From Sphingobacterium cavernae (lineage in GTDB: Bacteria > Bacteroidota > Bacteroidia > Sphingobacteriales > Sphingobacteriaceae), in assembly GCF_008520265.1 (NCBI RefSeq), contig NZ_VIQM01000054.1, positions 154,527-218,526 of the forward strand: a stretch of DNA of 64,000 bases, written 5' to 3'. The position numbers were made by a program, and so were the translations under genes. Of this stretch, positions 27,548 to 35,935 are shown in pieces; position 1 is the first letter of the stretch; each line of letters opens with the position of its first letter. A model generated the notes under the pieces. The model was not told where the DNA came from, ran no database searches, and saw nothing but the letters and a program-made list of their open reading frames with translations.

Positions 27548-28360
27548 GTGGCATTAGTTTTTAAAGAGGGAAGACCAGTCGTTCGATTAAGGGCTTTTAG
27601 AGCCATAGACGATCCAAAAACTTGTGAACGTTTTATTGCAGGGCATGAACATGTACTTACTGCAATAGGTGTAAAAAAAGTTACCTCCTCCAAAAATGAT
27701 TGGATGTATAATCCTGCAGCATTTGTCTTGATAGTAGAATCTTTGGATGGAGAGAATGTGTATGGTGGCGCTCGTATTCATGTAGCCGGTGGCTCACAAC
27801 CTCTTCCTATTGAAGAGGCAACTGGGAAATTAGACCCAAAGATTTTTGATTTGGTGTGGGAATATGCGCAAGAAGGAACAGGTGAAGGTTGTGGTCTTTG
27901 GAATTCAAGGGAAATTGCAGGATATGGTATCGGAAGTATTTTCCTTACAAGAGCTGCAATTGCTATATCTGAGCAAATTGGAATCAAATCTTTATTTGCG
28001 CTATGTGCTCCCTATACGATTAACTTAACGAAAAGTGTAGGATATAGACAAGAGACGAGTATCGGAAATAATGGTACATTTTACTATCCCAAATTAGATC
28101 TTTTGGCTACTACTATGGTATTAGAGGACATTACCACATTGGGTTTAGCTTCTGATGAGGATAAGAATGCAATTTTGGATTTGCGTAATAATTTGAACTG
28201 TACTAGGATTGAAGTATTGCGTTCTAAAGAGATAGAAATCCAATACCAATTAGAGTTAGATTTTAAAGGTCAATGGAACTTAAATGAAATTATTGCAAAT
28301 CTACCTAAAAGAACTAGGTTGGACAAGGATCTAGATGATAGTGATATACAAATAATGTAA
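27548..28360 (+). CDS. GNAT-fold acyltransferase-like protein (FeeM/autoinducer-synthase-like)
   Basis: A 270-aa protein with GTG at 27548 as the only suitable start (the next Met is residue 53). Residues ~120-175 look like the acyl-CoA-binding motif A/B of GNAT folds: 'REIAGYGIGSIFLTRAAIAISEQIGIKSLFALCAPYTINLTKSVGY', ending in the GY/GF turn typical of the fold. The N-terminal 'CERFIAGHEHVL' and the length suggest the N-acyl amino-acid or homoserine-lactone synthase branch rather than a small acetyltransferase. The C-terminal ~70 residues are unassigned. It lies between a receiver gene and an E1-like gene. The substrate is unknown; the assignment is fold-level. Confidence 0.55.
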   Translation: MALVFKEGRPVVRLRAFRAIDDPKTCERFIAGHEHVLTAIGVKKVTSSKNDWMYNPAAFVLIVESLDGENVYGGARIHVAGGSQPLPIEEATGKLDPKIFDLVWEYAQEGTGEGCGLWNSREIAGYGIGSIFLTRAAIAISEQIGIKSLFALCAPYTINLTKSVGYRQETSIGNNGTFYYPKLDLLATTMVLEDITTLGLASDEDKNAILDLRNNLNCTRIEVLRSKEIEIQYQLELDFKGQWNLNEIIANLPKRTRLDKDLDDSDIQIM

Positions 28361-28382
28361 AGGAGTTTTGAATACATAATAT

Positions 28383-29477
28383 ATGAAAGATCTTTTGGAA
28401 AATCAATTTCCTTATAAACCAATCTTCTTTAGAACTTCAAATATTGAAGAAAAGAAACTATTAGATGAACTCAAAAATAGTGAAAATGTTGCTTTCGTAT
28501 TTGATGAAATAGAAAGACAAATAACAGAACTTATTCGATGCCGGTATCCGACGGGAGTTGGGGTGGAAGAATCTGAAAAATTAAGAAGTACTATTTTAAA
28601 AAATAAAAATGTAGCTGATTTTGGAGTTTGGGTATATTATCCATGGCGAAAAACATTGGTCCATATTCTTGAGGAAGATGATTTCATTGAAGTGAGAACC
28701 AATCGCAATCAGCTTAAAATATCGAAGGAGGAACAGCGTAAATTAACAACTAAAACTATAGGGATCATTGGACTATCTGTCGGACAATCTATTGCATTGA
28801 CTATCGCTATGGAGCGTATTTGTGGTAAATTAAGATTAGCTGATTTTGATTCTTTGGATCTTAGTAATATGAATAGATTACGCACTGGCGTTTTTAATTT
28901 GGCTGTACCAAAGGTTGTGATTGCAGCCCGAGAAATAGCAGAAATAGATCCTTATATAGATGTGGAAATCTTTCCAGAGGGTGTTGTGGAATCTAATTTT
29001 GATGATTTTTTGACCGGGAGTGGAGGTATTGATGTGCTAGTTGAAGTTTGTGATAGTTTTGAAGTAAAGATTAATAGTCGTTTGAAAGCGCGTGCAGCAC
29101 AGATTCCTGTAGTAATGGATACCAATGATAAAGGGATGTTGGATATTGAACGTTTTGATTTAGATCCGGACAGGCCGCTAATCCATGGTTTAGCTGAGGG
29201 ATTGACTAGCGATAACATCAACACTTTATCAAAAGAAGAGAAGATGGGTTATCTAATGAAAATAGTTGATGCTCCAAATCTATCAGAAAGAATGAAATTG
29301 TCAGTTCCTGAAATTAATAAAACATTAGCTTCATGGCCCCAGTTGGCGTCGGAGGTAGTGTTAGGTGGCAGCATTACTACGACTGTATGTCGTGGATTAC
29401 TGCTTGATCAAGATGTTCCTTCAGGAAGATATTATATAGACGTTGAGAAAATTATCAGAGATAATAATAATCTATAA
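28383..29477 (+). CDS. ThiF/E1-like adenylyltransferase with an extra N-terminal domain
   Basis: A 364-aa protein. Residues ~122-300 are an E1/ThiF/MoeB nucleotide-binding domain: 'GIIGLSVG' (127-134) is the ATP loop, 'LADFDSLDLSNMNRLR' (152-167) carries the Asp and Arg that bind ATP, and 'DVLVEVCDSFEVK' (217-229) the Mg-binding acidic pair. No CxxC zinc pairs and no E1 catalytic-cysteine domain are evident. The first ~120 residues ('YYPWRKTLVHILEEDDFIEVRTNRNQ') are a separate domain I cannot name. No ubiquitin-like or ThiS partner is nearby; the adjacent acyltransferase suggests that it adenylates a carboxylate of a small molecule or peptide. Spaced 22 bp after the acyltransferase gene. Confidence 0.75.
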   Translation: MKDLLENQFPYKPIFFRTSNIEEKKLLDELKNSENVAFVFDEIERQITELIRCRYPTGVGVEESEKLRSTILKNKNVADFGVWVYYPWRKTLVHILEEDDFIEVRTNRNQLKISKEEQRKLTTKTIGIIGLSVGQSIALTIAMERICGKLRLADFDSLDLSNMNRLRTGVFNLAVPKVVIAAREIAEIDPYIDVEIFPEGVVESNFDDFLTGSGGIDVLVEVCDSFEVKINSRLKARAAQIPVVMDTNDKGMLDIERFDLDPDRPLIHGLAEGLTSDNINTLSKEEKMGYLMKIVDAPNLSERMKLSVPEINKTLASWPQLASEVVLGGSITTTVCRGLLLDQDVPSGRYYIDVEKIIRDNNNL

Positions 29478-29492
29478 AACAATTGTTGTCCT

Positions 29493-31655
29493 ATGAATTT
29501 TAAAGCTATTCTTTTTTTATTATTCGTCTTTGCTTATTCGTCTTTTGCAAATGCAAATGATTACGTAACGTTTTCAATTGAAAATTGTGGAGAATATATA
29601 GGGAAGAATATTTCTATTTTAAAAGACCAAACAAGGTCGTTGACATTTGATGAAGTTAGACTGCTAAACGAAAAATTCATTGCAAGTGATGAAGAAGTAC
29701 CTAATTTGGGTGTGGACGGAGCAAATAATTGGATTAAATTTTCTCTCAAAAATTATTCTGATGTTAATGAATTGGTTATTAATTTATCACAAACTAATAT
29801 TGATAATGTTGTTTTTTATTGGATTAAAGACGGTATTGTAGATAGTATAGACTCTCGTGTTGGTGGAAAGGGAGATAATTTGGGGTTCAATCACCAATAT
29901 TATTTATTTGAATTGCCTTTAAAAAAGGGTGAAGAAGTTGAATGCTATTTTAAGCTCTTTAGTCATACACAGCTTTCTGCACCGATTTCTATTCATACGC
30001 CCAAGAGTTTGTTTAATTCACTCTTACAATCGGATATATTTTCTGCCATTTATATAGGACTAATGCTCTCCATGATCCTGTATAATATTTTCCTTTATTT
30101 CTCTACAAGAGAGGCACACTATTATACTTATGTAAATTATATATTTTGGGTAGTTGTAGCCCAAATGGCAATTTTAGGATTGCTTGAGCCATTACTCGAC
30201 TTGGATAATAAATGGGTAACAAGTCGATTGCTAACATTTTCTGGTGCAATATCGGGTATAGCTGCGATTTTCTTCGTCAAATCATTTTTACAAACTGCTC
30301 AAGAATCACCAAAATTTAATGTTTTATTAAATGTATTCATTGTTGGATATGTAGTGGCTATAATTTTACTTATTGCTGGAATAATAACTCCTGCATATAA
30401 GATGGTCAATTTTGTAGCAGGAGGTGGATCTACTATTGTACTAATTTTAGCATTTAGATTGTCTCGAGAAAAGTATAGGCAAACGAAGTATTTTCTATTT
30501 GCATGGTGTATATTTTTAATAAGTGTATTAGTGTACGTATTAAAAGATTATAACATTCTACCTCATAATTTTTTTACATTAAGATCAGTACAGATCGGAT
30601 CGGTCATTGAGGCTATTTTACTTTCATTCGCTCTTGGAGACAAAATAAATATATACCGCAAAGAAAATGAGGAATCACAGGCACGTGAGTTGGCAGTTTC
30701 GCTGGAGAACGAACGCTTAGTTAAAGAGCAAAATGTATTATTGGAACAAAAAGTTGATGAGCGCACTCGCGAGTTGACCGAAAGTAATGATTCTTTACAG
30801 ACCACTCTTGATCATCTAAAAGAAACACAATCACAACTTGTAGAAGCAGAAAAGATGGCTTCATTAGGTCAATTGACAGCAGGAGTTGCACACGAAATTA
30901 ATAACCCGATTAACTTTGTTACGTCTAATGTTGCGCCATTGCGTAGAGATATGGATATGCTGTGGGATGCTGTTGATAAGTTTGAAAAATTGGCTTTAAA
31001 TTATGAAATTTTACCAGAAGATAAAGCTAAGTTAATAGCCGAATATAAAGACGAATTGGATCTGGATTACCTTAAAGTTGAGGTTGAATATTTATTGAAA
31101 GGAATGTTTGAGGGGGCAAGTAGAACTGCAGAAATAGTGAAAAGTCTGCGTGTATTTTCAAGAGTCGACGAAGATACTTGGAAATTTTCGGATATAAATG
31201 AAGGCATAGAATCGACTATGGTAATATTGAATACTTTAGTCAAAGATAAAATTACAGTTATAAAAGAATACGGAGACATTCCAATAATTGAGTGTCATGC
31301 AGGAAAATTGAATCAAGTTTTCTTAAATATTATAACAAATGCTATTTACGCATTAGATAAAAAATTCCAATCTACATCTGAGGGGGTATTAAAAATTGAA
31401 ACTGGACTAATCGATAATGGTTCTTCTGTGTTTATTAAGATAACGGATAATGGAATAGGTATTCCAGATGATATTAAGCATAAAATTTTCGAACCATTCT
31501 TTACAACAAAAGATGTGGGAGAAGGCACGGGATTAGGCATGTCAATTGCTTATAAAACCATAGAAAATCATAATGGCAAAATTTTGATTGAAAACAATAT
31601 CGGCGGTGGTACGATCTTTAATGTCATCTTACCTATTAAGCAATCACCGAAGTAA
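29493..31655 (+). CDS. 7TMR-DISM sensor histidine kinase
   Basis: A 720-aa membrane kinase with a signal peptide (about 1-21), a 7TMR-DISMED2-like extracytoplasmic beta-sandwich (about 25-170), seven membrane helices (about 180-390), a coiled coil ('[25 protein letters not shown]'), then HisKA with the phospho-His in '[22 protein letters not shown]'. The HATPase part shows '[15 protein letters not shown]', 'DNGIGIP' and 'GTGLGMS'. The 7TM class senses small, often carbohydrate or lipophilic, ligands. It is 15 bp after the ThiF-like gene and 11 bp before the hybrid regulator, so it may sense whatever the two upstream enzymes make; that link is inference. Confidence 0.92.
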   Translation: MNFKAILFLLFVFAYSSFANANDYVTFSIENCGEYIGKNISILKDQTRSLTFDEVRLLNEKFIASDEEVPNLGVDGANNWIKFSLKNYSDVNELVINLSQTNIDNVVFYWIKDGIVDSIDSRVGGKGDNLGFNHQYYLFELPLKKGEEVECYFKLFSHTQLSAPISIHTPKSLFNSLLQSDIFSAIYIGLMLSMILYNIFLYFSTREAHYYTYVNYIFWVVVAQMAILGLLEPLLDLDNKWVTSRLLTFSGAISGIAAIFFVKSFLQTAQESPKFNVLLNVFIVGYVVAIILLIAGIITPAYKMVNFVAGGGSTIVLILAFRLSREKYRQTKYFLFAWCIFLISVLVYVLKDYNILPHNFFTLRSVQIGSVIEAILLSFALGDKINIYRKENEESQARELAVSLENERLVKEQNVLLEQKVDERTRELTESNDSLQTTLDHLKETQSQLVEAEKMASLGQLTAGVAHEINNPINFVTSNVAPLRRDMDMLWDAVDKFEKLALNYEILPEDKAKLIAEYKDELDLDYLKVEVEYLLKGMFEGASRTAEIVKSLRVFSRVDEDTWKFSDINEGIESTMVILNTLVKDKITVIKEYGDIPIIECHAGKLNQVFLNIITNAIYALDKKFQSTSEGVLKIETGLIDNGSSVFIKITDNGIGIPDDIKHKIFEPFFTTKDVGEGTGLGMSIAYKTIENHNGKILIENNIGGGTIFNVILPIKQSPK

Positions 31656-31666
31656 ATATTCATATT

Positions 31667-32749
31667 ATGGAAAAAATTGAAATTCTATATGTTGACGATG
31701 AATTAAACAATCTTTTGGGGTTTAAAGCGAACTTCAGAATTGATTATAAAATTCATATTGCTTCTAATACCAAGGAGGCAGAGATGATTTTAACAGAAAA
31801 TCCAGATATAAGAATAATATTCTGTGATCAACGCATGCCTGATGAGTTGGGGGTTGACTTTTTGGAGAGAATCAAAGTAAAATTTCCTCGTCCAATTCGT
31901 ATATTGTTGACTGCATATGCGGATATGATTGTGGTCATTGATGCGATTAATAAAGGAAATATCTTTAAGTTTGTTCGTAAACCGTGGATGAACGAAGAGA
32001 TTATTTCATCCATTCAAGAGGCAAACAAATTCTATATAACAACATCTCTATTAGATATAAGGAATCAGGAGTTACAAAAAGCTTATGATGAATTAGATAA
32101 ATTTGCATATAGTGTAAGTCACGATCTTCGTGATCCACTTACTGGCGTGCTTTCAGCGATAACTTATGCTTTAGGTTACGATAAAGTAAAGGATATACAC
32201 AACCTCTTATTATTAATGCAAGGCTCTATTCTGAAGCTTGATCAATATATTGATAGCTTGCGGGACTACTATTTACTAAGGAGAGGTGAATTGCTACTTG
32301 TGGATATTGATTTTCATGAATTAGCAAACACGCTTAGGGAATTTTATCAAGTATCAGTTCAGAAGACACAAATTGACTTTAAAGTTGATGTTGATCAAAA
32401 TACAAATTTCAAAAATGATTTATCATTAATCGAATTAATAATACATAATTTGCTGAGCAATGCATTTAAATACCAAAATGATTTGCAAGAGAATCAGTTT
32501 ATACATGTTTCAATCACAGTTTCAAAAGGTAATTTGACTATTAGAGTGAAAGATAATGGTATTGGTATTCCTGAAGATGCTAAAGAAGAGATCTTTAAAT
32601 TATTCTATCGAGCGAGTAACCAATCCCAAGGTATGGGATTTGGTCTTTACAATGTAAGTGCAGCAATACTCAAGATTCAGGGAACAATAGAAATTGAGTC
32701 TGAATTATTAAAAGGAACAGAATTTATTGTAAATATTCCTAGCAAATAG
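31667..32749 (+). CDS. Receiver-histidine kinase hybrid (soluble)
   Basis: A 360-aa cytoplasmic protein. The receiver at residues 1-~125 has Asp10/Asp11, acceptor Asp54 in 'FCDQRMP' and Lys in 'VRKPW'. It is followed by HisKA with His152 in 'YSVSHDLRDPLTG' and an HATPase with 'NLLSNAFKYQ', 'DNGIGIP' and 'GMGFGLYNV'. Receiver-first hybrids usually take phosphate from another kinase and set their own kinase activity. The receiver is a close paralogue of the convergent gene at 32756-33214 (shared 'FKANFR', 'DQRMP', 'VIDA.NKG.IF', 'KPW'). Last gene of the operon. Confidence 0.9.
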   Translation: MEKIEILYVDDELNNLLGFKANFRIDYKIHIASNTKEAEMILTENPDIRIIFCDQRMPDELGVDFLERIKVKFPRPIRILLTAYADMIVVIDAINKGNIFKFVRKPWMNEEIISSIQEANKFYITTSLLDIRNQELQKAYDELDKFAYSVSHDLRDPLTGVLSAITYALGYDKVKDIHNLLLLMQGSILKLDQYIDSLRDYYLLRRGELLLVDIDFHELANTLREFYQVSVQKTQIDFKVDVDQNTNFKNDLSLIELIIHNLLSNAFKYQNDLQENQFIHVSITVSKGNLTIRVKDNGIGIPEDAKEEIFKLFYRASNQSQGMGFGLYNVSAAILKIQGTIEIESELLKGTEFIVNIPSK

Positions 32750-32750
32750 C

Positions 32751-32784
32751 TTCTATTAAGACAAAAGCTTTTGTCTTAATAGAA
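32751..32784. terminator. Perfect 34-bp palindrome, bidirectional terminator overlapping a coding end
   Basis: Two 17-base arms (TTCTATTAAGACAAAAG and its exact complement) meet with no spacer. It fills the 6-bp gap between two convergent genes and also encodes the last nine codons of the minus-strand receiver. It can form a hairpin in either transcript. Confidence 0.8.
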
Positions 32785-33214
32785 ATTCTAGCTGTTCATT
32801 AGAGACTTCTAATTTTGAGAATTGTTCTAATGTTGATTTTCTGTCTGAATATATTTGATAAGCTCTTTGGATAGTCTCATCCAATTCTGATTCATTCCAA
32901 GGTTTAGTTAGGTAATGGAAAATTTTCCCTTTATTCACCGCATCAATTACTGCGCCCATATCCGTATATCCTGTTAACAATATGCGCATAGGTTCTGCAT
33001 TAATATCAATTACTTTCTCCAAAAACTCAACACCAGTCATCTCAGGCATCCTTTGGTCTGTAATAATAATGTCAATAGCTTCTTTTTTTAGAATTTCTAA
33101 GGCATCTTTACCACTAATAGCAGTGTGAACCTTATATTTTAATCTGAAATTCGCTTTGAATGAGAACAAGTTATTCTCTTCATCATCTACATATAATACT
33201 GATATTTTACTCAT
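32756..33214 (-). CDS. Stand-alone receiver protein, paralogue of the hybrid's receiver
   Basis: A 152-aa protein: a complete receiver (Asp10/Asp11, acceptor Asp53 in 'ITDQRMP', Thr in 'LLTGYTDM', Lys in 'LTKPW') plus a ~30-residue helical tail ('DRKSTLEQFSKLEVSNEQLEFLLRQKLLS'). The receiver type is that found ahead of HD-GYP or kinase domains, but no output domain follows. Its similarity to the receiver of the convergent hybrid kinase suggests local duplication followed by loss of the kinase half. The four-helix-bundle sensor gene lies upstream in the same direction, 132 bp away. Confidence 0.88.
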   Translation of the reverse strand: MSKISVLYVDDEENNLFSFKANFRLKYKVHTAISGKDALEILKKEAIDIIITDQRMPEMTGVEFLEKVIDINAEPMRILLTGYTDMGAVIDAVNKGKIFHYLTKPWNESELDETIQRAYQIYSDRKSTLEQFSKLEVSNEQLEFLLRQKLLS

Positions 33215-33346
33215 GTCTTTTAATCAATAGATAGAATTTGGTAACCATTGGGATTCAGTTACAGAGTGGCAAGATACATAAATTAAATATTTTAGTAAAA
33301 TTTGTTAAAAATATTTGGGCCATTTACTAAATAATATTAGGAATGT

Positions 33347-33973
33347 TCAATTCAAATTATGATCATTTTCTGTTTTTTTGATAATTAAGGGTTTTGTTGA
33401 TAATATTATTTTCTGAATTAAAATAGAAATTACAATAATAATAACAATCTCAAGATAGGATAGAATACTTCGTGTATTAGTCATTGCTAATACCTCGTCT
33501 AATTTATCTTTACCTTCTTCAACTTGTATCGATGATAAAACCCTAAGAATATTTTCCGCCTGTGATCCATTATTAAGCGCATCTGTGATATTTCCATTTT
33601 CAATCGATTTCTTCATTTTTTCGGAAATCTGTGTGAATTGTATGAAATTAATCTTTTCTTTTTCGGTCAAGAAAGTTTTGTCATAAGCTATATTAATGGA
33701 ATCAATCTTTGACAGTAAATTTATTAAATAGCTGTTATTCGAAGGATTTGATTTTAAAGATTGCACAATTTCCTCTATATAATTAGACAGTTGCAATATA
33801 TAATTTCCAACCACCACCCTGTCCTCATAAATTGATGTAACAGTCTCATTGAGACGTTTTATCATCATTCTTTCCTGAAGATTGGTAAGCAATATCAAAC
33901 AAAGAACCGAAAAAATTAGTGTTGTTGTCTTGATTTTATTTCTGTTTGTAAACCCAAGTTTTTTCAATATCAT
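33347..33973 (-). CDS. Membrane protein with a 4HB_MCP-like sensor domain, no output module
   Basis: A 208-aa protein with two membrane helices: 'TTTLIFSVLCLILLTNLQ' near residue 16 and 'YLEIVIIIVISILIQKIIL' near residue 175. The ~135 residues between are helical and contain 'SIYEDRVVVGNYILQLS', typical of the four-helix-bundle ligand-binding domain of chemoreceptor-like proteins. The cytoplasmic part is only a short Lys-rich tail, so it has no HAMP, kinase or signalling domain. It may pass signals to a partner protein, or be a shortened remnant of a larger receptor. The flanking 130-140-bp gaps hold nothing I can support. Confidence 0.65.
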   Translation of the reverse strand: MILKKLGFTNRNKIKTTTLIFSVLCLILLTNLQERMMIKRLNETVTSIYEDRVVVGNYILQLSNYIEEIVQSLKSNPSNNSYLINLLSKIDSINIAYDKTFLTEKEKINFIQFTQISEKMKKSIENGNITDALNNGSQAENILRVLSSIQVEEGKDKLDEVLAMTNTRSILSYLEIVIIIVISILIQKIILSTKPLIIKKTENDHNLN

Positions 33974-34115
33974 ATAATTTAGTTCTATATAACTCTGTGT
34001 TGTAGATGCATATTTGTAGAGTTGTATTCTATGAATTTAAGAATAATCTTTCGCATTAATCAATTTCATAACCACTAAGCATCTCCATATTGAACAGGTT
34101 AATTGGTAAGATTGT

Positions 34116-34670
34116 TTACAATTTCAATATTCCTCTAAATCCTCTTACACCATAATATGAATCTGCTCCATTGTGATATATAAAAACTCTTCCAAATCTT
34201 TTATCACCAAATAGGGCACCTCCTTTTGAGCGAACGTCTTTAGGTGTTAAGAGCCAACTCGATGTTTTCAAATCAAATTCACCTACTTTTTGAAGTTGGA
34301 AATATAGATCTTCATTCAACAATTGAATTCCCATTTCTTGAGCCATATTTATTGCTGAATCCTCAGGTTTATATTGCTTTCTTGATTCCAATGCCTCGTG
34401 ATCATAGCATATACTTCTTCTCCCTTTTGGCGTCTCTGTAGAGCAGTCAACGAAATTAATACCCTCGTTATCTTCTGTTAATTGAACTACATCTGGTTCT
34501 CCACCAGTTTCTTCCATTCTATATAATGAATTTAGCTTTTGTGAATCGTTTTTTAATTTATTGTATATGTCTTCCCAGTTTAGAGAAGGATGACGATGCA
34601 TGTTTTTTAAAAATCTTTTCTCTAAAATGGTAAGTAATTCTTGGTGTTGTTCGCTGGTTATACTTTTCAT
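34116..34670 (-). CDS. DUF4256 family protein
   Basis: A 184-aa soluble protein from the Met at 34670. It matches the DUF4256 pattern: 'LLTILEKRFLKNMHRHPSLNWEDIYNKL', 'LNSLYRMEETGGEPDVV', 'FVDCSTETPKGRRSICYDHEALESRK', 'SSWLLTPKDVRSKGGALFGDKRFGRVFIYHNGADSYYGVRGFRG'. The function is unknown throughout the family. Monocistronic by spacing. Confidence 0.85.
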   Translation of the reverse strand: MKSITSEQHQELLTILEKRFLKNMHRHPSLNWEDIYNKLKNDSQKLNSLYRMEETGGEPDVVQLTEDNEGINFVDCSTETPKGRRSICYDHEALESRKQYKPEDSAINMAQEMGIQLLNEDLYFQLQKVGEFDLKTSSWLLTPKDVRSKGGALFGDKRFGRVFIYHNGADSYYGVRGFRGILKL

Positions 34671-34706
34671 AATCATTTATTTATGGTTAATTTAATAATT
34701 ATTTAT

Positions 34707-34750
34707 AAAAAAAAGCCATCTCTGAATTTATAAGTTCAGAAATGGCTTTG
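34707..34750 (-). terminator. Terminator after the DUF423 gene
   Basis: Fifteen-base arms with one mismatch (AAAGCCATCTCTGAA and TTCAGAAATGGCTTT) and an eight-T run on the minus strand. Confidence 0.85.
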
Positions 34751-34827
34751 TAAATTTGAATACAATCTAAAACTTCTGAGAGATATTGTTATTGTACTCT
34801 AAATACGTTATTCAATCAATGTTACAC

Positions 34828-35208
34828 TTATCTCAAAAATGAAATCATTAAAGATATCCATCCAATTAGCATAAGCAAACCACCAATAGGAGTAATGGGA
34901 CCCAAGAATTTCAAATTCTTTTTCCAATATTCGGCGAATGACAGAAAGTAAATGCTAAAAGAGAAAAGAATCGTTCCTGCGGTAATACCATATACAGCTA
35001 GGCGTTCACTATAAATATCAAAATTCAATTGAAATCCAAGAATCAGTAAAATCAATGCCGAATACATTTGATAACGAACACCTACTTCAAAAGATGCTAA
35101 CTTTTCGGCTGAAATCAGTTTCTTGAATGCATGAGCACCAAAAGCGCCTAAGATGATGGCACTACTTCCAAATAATGTAGCGATAATAAGTGTAGCAGTA
35201 TTCATCAT
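34828..35208 (-). CDS. DUF423 family membrane protein (YgdD/YwdK-like)
   Basis: A 126-aa protein with four membrane helices and the family pattern 'LGAFGAHAFKKLISAEKLASFEVGVRYQMYSALILL' and 'LGPITPIGGLLMLIGWISLMIS'. The function is unknown; homologues occur in most bacterial phyla. The ATG overlaps the last base of the upstream rhodanese-thioredoxin gene, so the two are co-translated. Confidence 0.9.
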   Translation of the reverse strand: MMNTATLIIATLFGSSAIILGAFGAHAFKKLISAEKLASFEVGVRYQMYSALILLILGFQLNFDIYSERLAVYGITAGTILFSFSIYFLSFAEYWKKNLKFLGPITPIGGLLMLIGWISLMISFLR

Positions 35209-35888
35209 TATTTTAATTTTTTCTCTAAAGTTTTAAGAGTAGTTAAACCAGATTTTGACCAAGTTTTTTGGCCATCTTTAAATATATACAATTGGGGAAT
35301 TCCTGAAATTCCCAGTTGCTTAAGTAAATCTTTGTTTTCATCGGCGTCAATCTTGATTACCTTCAAATTATCTGCATGCTTTTGAGCTATTTTATCAATT
35401 ATTGGAGCCAATTCTTTGCAAGGAGCACACCACTCCGCATAGAAGTTAACAAGTACTTTTGGATGACCTTTAGTTAGAGATTCGTATGCGTCATAGGTGA
35501 TTCCTGTTGTTTTTTCGTTAGCAGAAACTAAAGGTAGATTTGATGCTTCCCATTTCATTATTCCCCCTTCAATATCAAATACTTCGAAACCTTTTTCTGC
35601 CAAATATTGTGCAGCTTTATTGGAACGTCCACCAGACAAACAATACACATAAACTGGCTTTTTCTTATTTAATTTACTCGCTAAAGCATCAAAGTTTTCT
35701 TTATCATTCCAATTAATATGGATAGAATTTTTAAGATGCTTCTTGCTGTATTCTTCATCAGTTCGTACATCAACGAGCTGAACATCTTCGTTATTTATTT
35801 TTTGTAAAGCTTCCGTATTTGCAATTTTGGTTTGCCCAAACGTCATTAGACTACAAAACAAACCAGCTATTGTAATGATATATTTCAT
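35208..35888 (-). CDS. Secreted rhodanese-thioredoxin fusion
   Basis: A 226-aa protein with a signal peptide (about 1-18). A rhodanese domain (about 22-122) has active-site Cys83 in 'YCLSGGRSNKAA'. A thioredoxin domain (about 130-226) has Cys154 and Cys157 in 'WCAPC' and the cis-Pro in 'SGIPQLYIF'. Both active sites are intact. In the periplasm it could join sulfane-sulfur transfer with disulfide reduction. It is the first gene of a two-gene unit with DUF423, downstream of the S46 peptidase gene. Confidence 0.9.
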   Translation of the reverse strand: MKYIITIAGLFCSLMTFGQTKIANTEALQKINNEDVQLVDVRTDEEYSKKHLKNSIHINWNDKENFDALASKLNKKKPVYVYCLSGGRSNKAAQYLAEKGFEVFDIEGGIMKWEASNLPLVSANEKTTGITYDAYESLTKGHPKVLVNFYAEWCAPCKELAPIIDKIAQKHADNLKVIKIDADENKDLLKQLGISGIPQLYIFKDGQKTWSKSGLTTLKTLEKKLK

Positions 35889-35907
35889 GCTTACGTCTTT
35901 TATAGTA

Positions 35908-35932
35908 TTAGAGGTGCTTAAAGCACCTCTAA
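35908..35932 (-). terminator. Hairpin after the S46 peptidase gene
   Basis: Perfect 11-base arms TTAGAGGTGCT and AGCACCTCTAA around a 3-nt loop. The T tract is poor, so it may be a weak terminator or a 3'-end stabiliser. Confidence 0.6.
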
Positions 35933-35935
35933 GTA

